From Aeoliella straminimaris (GTDB lineage: Bacteria > Planctomycetota > Planctomycetia > Pirellulales > Lacipirellulaceae): 64,000 bases of DNA. Shown in pieces: positions 17,865-25,208 of the stretch. Location of the stretch: the NCBI RefSeq assembly GCF_024054565.1, contig NZ_JAMXLR010000011.1, forward strand, positions 21,367 to 85,366, given 5' to 3'. The number at the start of each line of letters is the position of its first letter. The stretch's first letter is position 1. A model generated the notes under the pieces. That model was given only the letters and a program-made list of their open reading frames with translations, searched no databases and was not told where the DNA came from. The translations under genes were made by a program, and so were the position numbers.

Positions 17865-18785
17865 ATGATGCCAAACTCGACCTCTCCCGATTGCCACCCT
17901 GCGACGGACGACAACACGGTGGGCCTGCTGGCCGCGTGGGGTCGGTTTCCGATGGTCGTTGCCGAGTCGCTGAAACGCGATGGCTACCGCGTGTGTTGCC
18001 TGGGAGTCAAAGGGCACGCCGACGGAAACCTGGCACGCGTGTGCGACGAATTCGATTGGGTCGGCCTGGCGAAGCTCGGTTGGGCGTCGCGGTGGTTTGC
18101 TTCGCACGGCGTCCAGCGAGCCATGATGGCGGGCAAGATTCACAAGGTGAATTTCTTCCAGCCCATGGCCATCTGGCACCTGATGCCCGATTGGACCACG
18201 CTCAAGGCTTTCTATCCCCATTTCGTCGCGCGCACGTCCGATCGCAAGGACGACACTCTGTTGCTAGCAGTGGTGGACACGTTTGCCCGCCACGGCATCG
18301 AGTTCCTGCCCGCCACGGACTACGCCCCCCAGTTGTTAATCGACGAAGGCGTGGTGGCCGGACGCGAGCTTACCAAGGCCGAATACGCCGATGTGGAGTT
18401 CGGCTGGCATCTGGCCAAGCAGATGGGCCAGCTCGACGTAGGGCAGAGCGTCTGCGTCAAAGGACAAGCAGTGCTGGCCGTCGAGGCCGTCGAGGGCACC
18501 GATCACTGCATCGCGCGCGCCGGCGAGCTCTGCCGCCAGGGCGGATTCACGGTAGTGAAGACAGCCAAACCCCAGCAGGACATGCGTTTCGATGTGCCCA
18601 CCGTGGGGCAGGGAACCCTGGAAAGTATGGCCCGTGCTGGCGCACGTGTATTGGCCATCGAAGCCAGAAAAACGATCCTGTTGGAGGCCTCCAGTTTCCG
18701 TTCGGCGGCCCAGCGGCTGGGCATCACGGTGGTCGCCATCGACCCAGAAGCCCATTCTTGCCACGCTGATCGCCACGCCGCGTAG
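17865..18785 (+). CDS. lpxI: UDP-2,3-diacylglucosamine pyrophosphatase LpxI
   Basis: Hydrolyses UDP-2,3-diacylglucosamine to lipid X and UMP, the step catalysed by LpxH in many proteobacteria. The 306-residue protein carries the LpxI (DUF1009) signatures 'GLLAAWGRFPMVVAESLKRDG', 'GWASRWFASHGVQRAMMAGKI' and, in the C-terminal catalytic half, 'CVKGQAVLAVEAVEGTDHCI' and 'DMRFDVPTVGQGTLE'. It directly follows lpxD on the same strand, which supports both calls. Confidence 0.95.
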   Translation: MMPNSTSPDCHPATDDNTVGLLAAWGRFPMVVAESLKRDGYRVCCLGVKGHADGNLARVCDEFDWVGLAKLGWASRWFASHGVQRAMMAGKIHKVNFFQPMAIWHLMPDWTTLKAFYPHFVARTSDRKDDTLLLAVVDTFARHGIEFLPATDYAPQLLIDEGVVAGRELTKAEYADVEFGWHLAKQMGQLDVGQSVCVKGQAVLAVEAVEGTDHCIARAGELCRQGGFTVVKTAKPQQDMRFDVPTVGQGTLESMARAGARVLAIEARKTILLEASSFRSAAQRLGITVVAIDPEAHSCHADRHAA

Positions 18786-19219
18786 TTCTTGGCGGTTTTT
18801 AAGTTGTTTGTTGGTAACGGTTTACGGCATCCTTCCGGCTGCACCCACGGCACCGTACTAGCCACACAGCCCTTAAATAGCACCCAGGCGTCATTCAAGC
18901 GCAAAATAGGGTAAACGCGCAGTTTTTTCTCAGCATTCAACTCAACTTGATTGAGAGATTCGCGCGGCGTGACTATACTGCAGCCTGGGGATTGGGACTT
19001 GTCGAGCGGCATAGCGCGACGGGTACAGACTCTTATTGTTTACGGGACTACTTAGACATTGGAACCGCTAGTGACGCGAATGGCGTTCGACTTGCTTTGA
19101 ACGATTCTTAGCTGGAACAGTCGAACAATTTTCACCTAGCCAATGCAGGTAAGGCAACTTAGGAATAGAGATCCATAGCACGCTATCGGCGTTGCTTAGG
19201 CCTGCGGAGCTTCTGAGAA
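18786..19219 (+). promoter_or_regulatory. Intergenic region with a near-consensus sigma-70 promoter
   Basis: TTGAGA at 18951-18956 and TATACT at 18974-18979 are separated by exactly 17 bp, predicting transcription from about 18986. That gives a leader of roughly 230 nt before the sigma-54 activator gene. No protein gene is seen in this stretch. The long leader could hold a regulatory structure, but I recognised no riboswitch. Confidence 0.6.
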
Positions 19220-20209
19220 ATGGCATCTGAGGTACTTACACCCTCGATCGAGCGGTTGCTATCAAGGCCGCCCGAACATCCTAGAAGTTGGATTCTGGGT
19301 TCGAATCCGAGGGTTACTCGCATTGCAAGCCATGCCGAGAAGGCGGCCGAAGTGCAGTGCCCCGTTCTGATCACCGGCGAGACCGGTACAGGCAAGGAAG
19401 TCTGGGCCCGGTTGCTGCACGAGTTGGGACCGCGCCGCGAACGCATGTTCGTACCCGTCAACTGCGCGGCACTCACGCCAACGTTGGCCGAGAGTCAGCT
19501 ATTCGGTCACGAAAAAGGCGCGTTCACCGGCGCTGCCGGCGCCAGCCTAGGTGTGTTCCGGGCAGGCGAAGGAGGCATTGTCTTCCTGGATGAAGTGGGC
19601 GAAATGCCCGCTGAATTGCAGCCAAAACTGCTACGCGTGCTGCAGGAAGGCGAGGTCACCCCCGTGGGTGCCGCCAAGCCTGTACCAATCAACGTCCAGA
19701 TTATCGCGGCCACGAACCGCAATCTTGAAGCCGAGGTAGCGGCTGGGCGGTTCCGCGAGGATCTCTACTACCGTCTGAACATGGTGGAACTGGAAGTTCC
19801 GCCGCTTCGTCACCGTGTGGACGACATCCCACGGTTCATCGAGTACTTCTCGGCCAAATACGCGGCCAAGTACAAACGCGACGCCTGGACGCCCTCCAGC
19901 GACCGGCTGCGCGAATTCTGCGAATATCCCTGGCCGGGTAACATCCGCCAATTGGGCCACGTCATCGAACAGGCGTACGTGCTGGACTGCGAGCCATCGC
20001 TGCCCACCACCCGCAACCGCGAGACGTCGACCCCCGCCCTGCCCTTCACCAACCTGTCGAAGCTGCGTCGCATCGCGGTGCGTCAGGCCTTGCAGGCGAC
20101 CCGAGGCCACAAAGGTCGGGCCGCCAAGCTGCTGGGCATTCACGCCAACACCATGACACGGTTGCTGGCGCAGATCGATGAAGAGTCGCTGCAGCAGAGC
20201 GACAACTAA
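19220..20209 (+). CDS. Sigma-54-dependent AAA+ transcription activator without receiver
   Basis: A 329-residue bacterial enhancer-binding protein consisting only of the AAA+ domain and a DNA-binding domain. Walker A is G53-ETGTGK-E60, the sigma-54 contact loop GAFTGA is intact at 100-105, Walker B lies in GGIVFLDEVGEM, and the C-terminal Fis-type HTH lies at about 275-320 (RQALQATRGHKGRAAKLLGI). The AAA+ domain is complete, so it should remodel sigma-54 RNA polymerase. With no sensory domain it must be controlled by level, by a partner, or be constitutive. A good sigma-70 promoter lies 240 bp upstream. Confidence 0.93.
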   Translation: MASEVLTPSIERLLSRPPEHPRSWILGSNPRVTRIASHAEKAAEVQCPVLITGETGTGKEVWARLLHELGPRRERMFVPVNCAALTPTLAESQLFGHEKGAFTGAAGASLGVFRAGEGGIVFLDEVGEMPAELQPKLLRVLQEGEVTPVGAAKPVPINVQIIAATNRNLEAEVAAGRFREDLYYRLNMVELEVPPLRHRVDDIPRFIEYFSAKYAAKYKRDAWTPSSDRLREFCEYPWPGNIRQLGHVIEQAYVLDCEPSLPTTRNRETSTPALPFTNLSKLRRIAVRQALQATRGHKGRAAKLLGIHANTMTRLLAQIDEESLQQSDN

Positions 20210-20858
20210 CAGAGCGGCTTCCACCACATCGGTGATATCTCGCTGCGGGTCCCCATTTTGGGGAGCCGTACCACCTTTCAGCCGGACTTTCTTGTGGGCT
20301 CACGGTTCGGGCCAGCGATATCCGTGTGGCACCCATTCTGCATTGAATGGCGTTCTGCCCCTATTTCTCAGGCCCCAGCAGATATCTCGCCTCTCCCTTC
20401 TCGGCCCTCCAGGGTGGTCCCCACGGGAACGCCGCCGCCCCTCCCCAGTTCTGGTGACGAATCATCAAGTCGGTGAATCCGCCCTTAAGTGCTTTTGTAG
20501 CAAAGAGTTGTGGGGCGCCGTCTCACTCGCTCTCACCATCCCAGTGAGGCTCTCCCAGCTGCCGAGCGGCATGGGGAGAAAAATATCCTGAACGTAAGTG
20601 CTTTGACTAAATGCGGTTGCGTCGATTCGTTCGCGGACATTCGGTAGTTGGCACGCCCATCGCTTTATCACGGGTCGCGGTCTGGATGGGGATTGTCCCC
20701 ACTCGGGTCGCAGTCCGCCCAGAGGTGCTGGCCGGGCGCGGAAGGATGAATCCCCCGACGCGCATAGGTGCCATGGCGGAGAGAGGTGTAATTCGAACCG
20801 CTGCTATCCGGCACGTAGCGCTGATTTCCTGACATTCAGGATCCAAGGAGTATTGGCA
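20210..20858. other. Intergenic region, no gene seen
   Basis: About 650 bp without a convincing coding sequence. Minor features are a CCCC-ATTTT-GGGG hairpin near 20250, the phrase AAGTGCTTT occurring twice (about 20487 and 20598), and a stem-loop around 20550-20580 followed by AAAAATA. A stretch near 20790 resembles the end of a tRNA on the minus strand but does not fold as one. Confidence 0.5.
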
Positions 20859-21035
20859 ATGAGCATTGAGCAAGTTTACGAGAACGCTGAATCGAAATAC
20901 GGGACGAACAGTTTCCAGCAGATTCGGAGCAACGGGCACAGCAAGCGACGAGCCCCGCAGGGCCGACGTCGAGGCAAAACCCCGCAATCGTTCAACGGCA
21001 TGCACCGTCGCCGCCGCAAGAAAGTTTCCTGGTAG
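20859..21035 (+). CDS. Small basic protein with C-terminal H-x-R-R-x-K-x-x-W motif
   Basis: A 58-residue, strongly basic protein. The N-terminal third is polar and helical (MSIEQVYENAESKYG), and the rest is Arg/Lys/Gly-rich, ending in NGMHRRRRKKVSW. AAGGAG at 20845-20850 is ideally spaced before the ATG. It shares its C-terminal pattern G-[MI]-H-x-R-R-x-K-x-x-W with the 66-residue protein at 22063, which argues that both are real genes. DNA, RNA or ribosome binding is plausible from charge alone. No known family recognised. Confidence 0.75.
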   Translation: MSIEQVYENAESKYGTNSFQQIRSNGHSKRRAPQGRRRGKTPQSFNGMHRRRRKKVSW

Positions 21036-21420
21036 CCCCATACCCACGGCAAGAGATCACGCTGCGCGTTGAGGGACGCTCAGCAGCAGGTCGAAATGCC
21101 GGTTGGGGTGTAAACACTGCGCGGCTAATAGCCGGCGATGTTTTCGCAGAGCACCAGAAAATGGGCGGAGTGACGATCGCGTGACGGTTCACGCAAGCGT
21201 GCAGAGTGAGGGTTTAGGCTGCCGCGCGAACCGCTAGATGTTCAACAGTGATGAAGATGCGTGGCGTTACGTATGTCACGTGAGCGCGAATTGGTCCGCA
21301 TGGGATGCAGACACTGCGCGACCAAAGTGCCACGGGGCTGTCGCCGAGCAGCCTCGCACAGCATTTGCAGTGGCAAGAAATCGGCGCCCAACATGGTATC
21401 TCGCAGAAACATAGTGATTG
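21036..21420. other. Intergenic region, no gene seen
   Basis: Holds a perfect short hairpin GCGTGA-CGGT-TCACGC (21179-21194) and the phrase ACACTGCGCG twice (about 21114 and 21311). No coding sequence recognised. Confidence 0.5.
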
Positions 21421-21948
21421 ATGAACGCGCCTGAACTGAATGTTGCCGTGCCATCGTCGGCTTCGTCGACGGTGACACCAGTAACTCGCGCCGGACCGGC
21501 AGCGACTGCTCGTTGCTTGGTCGTAACGGCAGATTCCGGGCACGCTACTCTGCTCGAGTCGTCTGCTGGCGAAGAGGGATGGAGTGTAGACGTGTGCGAG
21601 TGCTCGTTGCAAGCGTTGCGATTAGCTTTCCGCTTGAAGTTTCAGCTTGCGGTGATTGATCTGCAGAGTGTGACGGACGACGAAGCGTCGCGGAACGACT
21701 TGGAGCAACTGGCGCGAGATTTAGCACAGAACCACGTTCCGCTGTTGGTCATCAACGGCGACCCCGATAACCCGCTGGGCGAGTTCGCCGCGCGGCAGCT
21801 TGGAGTTTGGGTGTACTTACCCGGCTTGGGGGAAGACGTGGGCCTGGAAAGCATGTTTCGCGAAGCCCGCCTGGCGACGGAGAAGTTGGCGCGCGACGCA
21901 GCGACGGTGAGCGAGCAGACAAACCAGCGTAGGCTGCCGGCTGGCTAA
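21421..21948 (+). CDS. Degenerate CheY-like receiver-domain protein
   Basis: A 175-residue protein with one domain (about residues 30-150) that follows the beta-alpha pattern of response-regulator receivers. Strand 3 ends with an Asp at the phosphorylation position (D80 in QLAVIDL). The usual acidic pair after strand 1 is reduced to TAD, and the Lys-Pro after strand 5 is replaced by Leu-Pro (VYLPG), so normal phosphorelay is doubtful. The first 30 residues and the last 25 look disordered. The ATG at 21421 follows an in-frame TTG with no clear ribosome binding site. It lies among two small basic proteins and the receiver-less sigma-54 activator, a possible functional group. Confidence 0.65.
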   Translation: MNAPELNVAVPSSASSTVTPVTRAGPAATARCLVVTADSGHATLLESSAGEEGWSVDVCECSLQALRLAFRLKFQLAVIDLQSVTDDEASRNDLEQLARDLAQNHVPLLVINGDPDNPLGEFAARQLGVWVYLPGLGEDVGLESMFREARLATEKLARDAATVSEQTNQRRLPAG

Positions 21949-22062
21949 GGTGCCGGCGGCAATGTGTGGCAAGAGGGATGGCTTCGGCCAAACATGGACA
22001 ACCCGGCGGCACTGCAAGCTCTTAACCGGGTGCGCGGACGCTAACCAACTGAGGGGACGACA

Positions 22063-22263
22063 ATGAGCGAAAGACATCTGCCAGTATCGCTGGATGAGCT
22101 GGACGGCCGCGGAGGCCATTCGCGTGGACTCTCGCCAATGCGATCGCGAGGACACCAGAAGCCCATGAGTCGCTCGACTCGAAGTTCCGCCAAGCGGAGC
22201 AAGCGTAGCAAGAGTGCAACGGGAGGTATCCACCAACGCCGCAACAAGCGGGCCAACTGGTAG
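22063..22263 (+). CDS. Small basic protein, paralogue-like to the 58-residue protein
   Basis: A 66-residue protein whose N-terminal half is mixed (RHLPVSLDELDGRGG) and whose C-terminal half is Ser/Arg/Lys-rich, ending in TGGIHQRRNKRANW. The G-[MI]-H-x-R-R-x-K-x-x-W ending matches the small protein at 20859. GGGGACG precedes the ATG. The Lys/Arg/Ser tail resembles histone H1-like or ribosome-associated tails, but this is only a compositional resemblance. Confidence 0.75.
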   Translation: MSERHLPVSLDELDGRGGHSRGLSPMRSRGHQKPMSRSTRSSAKRSKRSKSATGGIHQRRNKRANW

Positions 22264-22373
22264 CCAGATTAGTGACCGTATACAGGCGCAACAGCTCCGG
22301 CGGTCGAGATTAGAGCGTTAAGTCGGATGGCCTCCAGGCTATCCCGAAATTTTTCCACAAGGGGATTCAATCG

Positions 22374-23153
22374 ATGAGATGTACAACTATGAACCGACTT
22401 GCTACGTGTGCGGCGGTTGCGTGTTTGGCCGTGGCCACAGGTGGGGCGACGCAGGCCGCAACGATTAACTTTAATGTCGACGGAGTCGATGTGGTGTACT
22501 TTGGTGCATCGGGCCACATCCGCGACGTCAGTTCGGCAGACAACTCCAACGGTGGCAACACGGATCCCAGCGAAGCCGATGAAGTCGATGGCACCACGGT
22601 ACGTCTTGATTCAACCATTATTGAGCAATACACTGCGGCCGACGACATTTATGCCGACCTGCTGATCAAGGGGCTGCCCGACGGTCTGGAACGTCCGGAT
22701 GCCGACGCCAACCCCACCCCTATGCCGGTTACCTGGAGCGAAGGTGACAATTCCGAAGGAATGGATCCTTATACCTTCGGGTTCGAGTGGTTCCAGCACG
22801 ACGGCAACTCGTTGCAGAGTTCGCTGCAACTCGACTTCGACCGATCCTTCGTCATCCTGACCGATTCTGGATCGGCCTTCCCGTTCGTGACGCTTCAGGC
22901 TACCACGACGGAATGGTCCCAATTCAATCTTCCTGGTGGTCTGCAGTTTGCCCCCGGAACTCCGATCACGTTCTCCTACACCGCCTCGAACACCTCGACG
23001 GTACCCATCACCGGTACACCCATCACGCAGTTGTTCGGCATGGACGGTGTGGTAACCATCTCGGGGCAGGCCATTCCTGAGCCCACCGGTGCTTACCTGT
23101 TGCTGTCGGGCCTGGGAGCCGCAGTGGTTGGTATCCGTTGGCGGCTTGGTTGA
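22374..23153 (+). CDS. PEP-CTERM sorted exported protein
   Basis: A 259-residue protein with an N-terminal signal peptide (cleavage near TQAA, residue about 28) and a C-terminal exosortase sorting domain: IPEP motif, hydrophobic segment, then a short basic end (IRWRLG). The body is rich in Asp, Thr and Gly, as expected of an extracellular beta protein, with no recognised catalytic domain. AAGGGG lies 9 nt upstream of the chosen ATG. A strong terminator follows. Confidence 0.88.
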   Translation: MRCTTMNRLATCAAVACLAVATGGATQAATINFNVDGVDVVYFGASGHIRDVSSADNSNGGNTDPSEADEVDGTTVRLDSTIIEQYTAADDIYADLLIKGLPDGLERPDADANPTPMPVTWSEGDNSEGMDPYTFGFEWFQHDGNSLQSSLQLDFDRSFVILTDSGSAFPFVTLQATTTEWSQFNLPGGLQFAPGTPITFSYTASNTSTVPITGTPITQLFGMDGVVTISGQAIPEPTGAYLLLSGLGAAVVGIRWRLG

Positions 23154-23187
23154 GCCCTCGCGGGTTAAGTTAGATACGATCGCCAAG

Positions 23188-23223
23188 AACCGGTCGAGGC
23201 TTCCCCTTCCTCGGCCGGTTTTT
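23188..23223 (+). terminator. Intrinsic terminator after PEP-CTERM gene
   Basis: AACCGGTCGAGG and CCTCGGCCGGTT form a 12-bp stem with one G-U pair and a 9-nt loop, followed by TTTTT. Classical Rho-independent terminator, 35 bp after the stop codon. Confidence 0.9.
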
Positions 23224-23337
23224 GCTGCGCGCTTAGGGCCGGCAAGGCTTGCTTTGCACGGCCCACGGGCCTTGGTATGCTGGTCGACACCCGTGCATTG
23301 CGGGCGCTGAAAAATTCGTTGTTCCTTGAGGTTTTCC

Positions 23338-24408
23338 ATGTCCGACGCAGATACGCCCACCAAAAGCACTCCGCCGTCGGTCTCCCTCGCCCGCGTATTC
23401 AAAGCGGTGCTTCCGGTCGCCCTGGTGCTGTTGGTTGTCTGGTGGGTGGTGCAGAGTCTGCCGGACGCCGCGCAGCAGAAGCTCGAGAATAGCGAGCTAA
23501 CCCGCTTGCTGGGCAAGCCAGTCAAGCAAACCAAGCTGGAGGGTTGGACCGACAGCGATGGCGACTTGGTGGCCGACTCGCCAGCAGACGATCAGTGCAT
23601 CACACCCGAGACGCTGGTGTTTAGCTATGTCGCATCCGACGACGCGGGCGACGCCCCCGAGGCCTGGCAGCCTTTCCTGGATGCATTGTCCGAGGCCACC
23701 GGTATTCCCACGGAGTACAAGCACTTCGAGAAGGCGGCCGATCAGCTCGAAGCCATAGGCAACGGAGAATTGCATGTGACGGCCGTGAATACCGGAGCCG
23801 TGCCGGCGGCTGTAAATACGGCTGGCTTCGTCCCGGTGAGCACCTTTGGTCATGAAGGCTCGTTCGGCTACACGATGGACCTGCTGGTTGCGGCCGATAG
23901 TCCTATCAAGAAGGTGGAAGAACTGAAGGGCAAAAAGATTACCTTCGTACGTCCAACCTCGAATTCCGGTTTCAAGGCGGCTCTGGTTTACCTGATGGAC
24001 GAACACGATATGTTGCCCGAGCGCGACTACAAATACGGTTTCTCCATGGGCCACGACACTTCGGCCCAGGAAGTGGCGAGTGGTAAGACCGATGCGGCGC
24101 CCGTGGCTAGCGATTTGCTCGAAGGCTATATCGAAGAAGGAACGATTGAAGACGGGAAGGTCCGGGTGTTGTATGAGTCGGAGCGGTTTCCTCCGGTCGC
24201 CTTGGGTTACGCCTACAACCTGTCGCCTGCGATTCGCGAGGCCGTGGCAAAGTTACTCACCGAATACGACTGGCAGGGTACTCCGCTGATGGAGGAGTAT
24301 GGCACTCCAGAACGCGACGAGTTTGTTGCCATCAGCTACAAGGACGATTGGGCCAACGTGCGTCGCATCGATGACGTGATCGAGAAGGCGCGTCAGAACG
24401 CTAAGTGA
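23338..24408 (+). CDS. Membrane-anchored PhnD-like substrate-binding protein
   Basis: A 356-residue protein with an N-terminal membrane anchor (about residues 20-42) and a periplasmic binding protein fold of the PhnD (phosphonate/phosphite/phosphate) type (about 90-345). Characteristic segments are 'EYKHFEKAADQLEAIGNGELHVTAVNTGAVP', 'VEELKGKKITFVRPTSNSGFKAALVYL' and 'SGKTDAAPVASDLLEGY'. A DSDGDLVAD segment near residue 75 looks like a calcium-binding loop. No permease or ATPase gene (phnE, phnC) is adjacent; the next gene is convergent and overlaps by 8 bp. The ligand is uncertain; the family call is good. Confidence 0.85.
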   Translation: MSDADTPTKSTPPSVSLARVFKAVLPVALVLLVVWWVVQSLPDAAQQKLENSELTRLLGKPVKQTKLEGWTDSDGDLVADSPADDQCITPETLVFSYVASDDAGDAPEAWQPFLDALSEATGIPTEYKHFEKAADQLEAIGNGELHVTAVNTGAVPAAVNTAGFVPVSTFGHEGSFGYTMDLLVAADSPIKKVEELKGKKITFVRPTSNSGFKAALVYLMDEHDMLPERDYKYGFSMGHDTSAQEVASGKTDAAPVASDLLEGYIEEGTIEDGKVRVLYESERFPPVALGYAYNLSPAIREAVAKLLTEYDWQGTPLMEEYGTPERDEFVAISYKDDWANVRRIDDVIEKARQNAK

Positions 24409-25207
24409 TCGAACGCTGTCTGCGGGCTTCGTAGAACAGCACCGCGGCGGCGACCGAGACGTTCAAGCTGTCGGCCACACCGTGCATTGGCAGGGCGATA
24501 GGCGTCACGTCGGAAGCCTGCCAGGCTTCGGTCAGACCTTCTGCTTCTCCGCCCAGCACAATAGCGCCCGATTGCTTGAAGTCGAGATCCCAGTACATCT
24601 GGCTGGCATCGGGTCGGGTGGCCCAGATGGCCAGTTCGTTCGCGCGGAGCCAGGCGAGCGCCTCACTGGCGGTGGCTACCACCACGCTGGACTGGAACAC
24701 GGCCGCCACGCTGGCGCGAATAGCATTCGGGTTAAACAGGTCGATCACCGGGTCAACCACCACCACGGCATCGAGCCCTGCCCCATCGGCCGAGCGCAGC
24801 ACGGCGCCAAGATTGCCAGGCTTTTCAACGCCTTCCAGCACGGCTACCAGCGGCTGGGCCGGGAGTTGCAGTTCGGCAAGTGTTCGCCGAGGTGTCTCGA
24901 ATACCGAGACCACCCCATCCTGGCGGTCGCCGTAGGCCAGTTTGTCGAACGCTTCGCGGGCCACTTCCAGCGACTCGGCCCCGGCGGCAGCTAAGCTCTC
25001 GACCACCGTCTCCGCTTCCGCCGTGCGGAAGTAGTCACGGCACCACAAGCATTCCACCACGTTAGCACCGGCGGCCAAGGCCCGTTGCGATTCGCGAACC
25101 CCGTACACCACGGTCCGAGCTTGCTGCTCGCGGTTCGAGCGATTCTTCAGGGCACTTACCGCTTTGATGCGTGGATTCTGCCGACTGGTAATCATCGGTG
25201 GATCCAT
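24401..25207 (-). CDS. SpoU/TrmH-family RNA 2'-O-methyltransferase
   Basis: Transfers a methyl group from S-adenosylmethionine to a ribose 2'-OH in rRNA or tRNA. The 268-residue protein has an N-terminal L30e-like substrate-binding domain (about 1-100) and a C-terminal SPOUT knot domain with motif 1 EKPGNLGAVLRSADGAG, motif 2 IVLGGEAEGL and motif 3 PMHGVADSLNVSVAAAVLFYE. It starts 1 bp after the stop codon of the TrhO-RluA gene, so the two are co-transcribed and form an RNA-modification operon. The exact target nucleotide cannot be told. Confidence 0.92.
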   Translation of the reverse strand: MDPPMITSRQNPRIKAVSALKNRSNREQQARTVVYGVRESQRALAAGANVVECLWCRDYFRTAEAETVVESLAAAGAESLEVAREAFDKLAYGDRQDGVVSVFETPRRTLAELQLPAQPLVAVLEGVEKPGNLGAVLRSADGAGLDAVVVVDPVIDLFNPNAIRASVAAVFQSSVVVATASEALAWLRANELAIWATRPDASQMYWDLDFKQSGAIVLGGEAEGLTEAWQASDVTPIALPMHGVADSLNVSVAAAVLFYEARRQRSIT

Positions 25208-25208
25208 A

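Noticed and set aside
16797..18221. 474-codon minus-strand frame opposite lpxD and lpxI
   Set aside because: Antisense shadow; both plus-strand genes carry diagnostic motifs and catalytic residues.
19290..19325. GGGTTCGAATCC T-arm-like sequence
   Set aside because: It lies inside the sigma-54 activator gene, in the expected LGSNP..T segment, and has no tRNA around it.
20545..20590. Stem-loop ending in AAAAATA considered as a terminator for the sigma-54 activator
   Set aside because: The tract after the stem is A, not T, on the plus strand, and it lies over 300 bp past the stop codon. On the minus strand the T-tract comes before the stem.
20780..20815. tRNA-like 3' end on the minus strand (GGTTCGAATT followed by CTCTCCGCCA)
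   Set aside because: The T-stem does not pair (G52 faces A62), no matching 5' acceptor strand lies 70-95 nt upstream, and the candidate anticodon loop lacks T33. A tmRNA 5' half was also not found.
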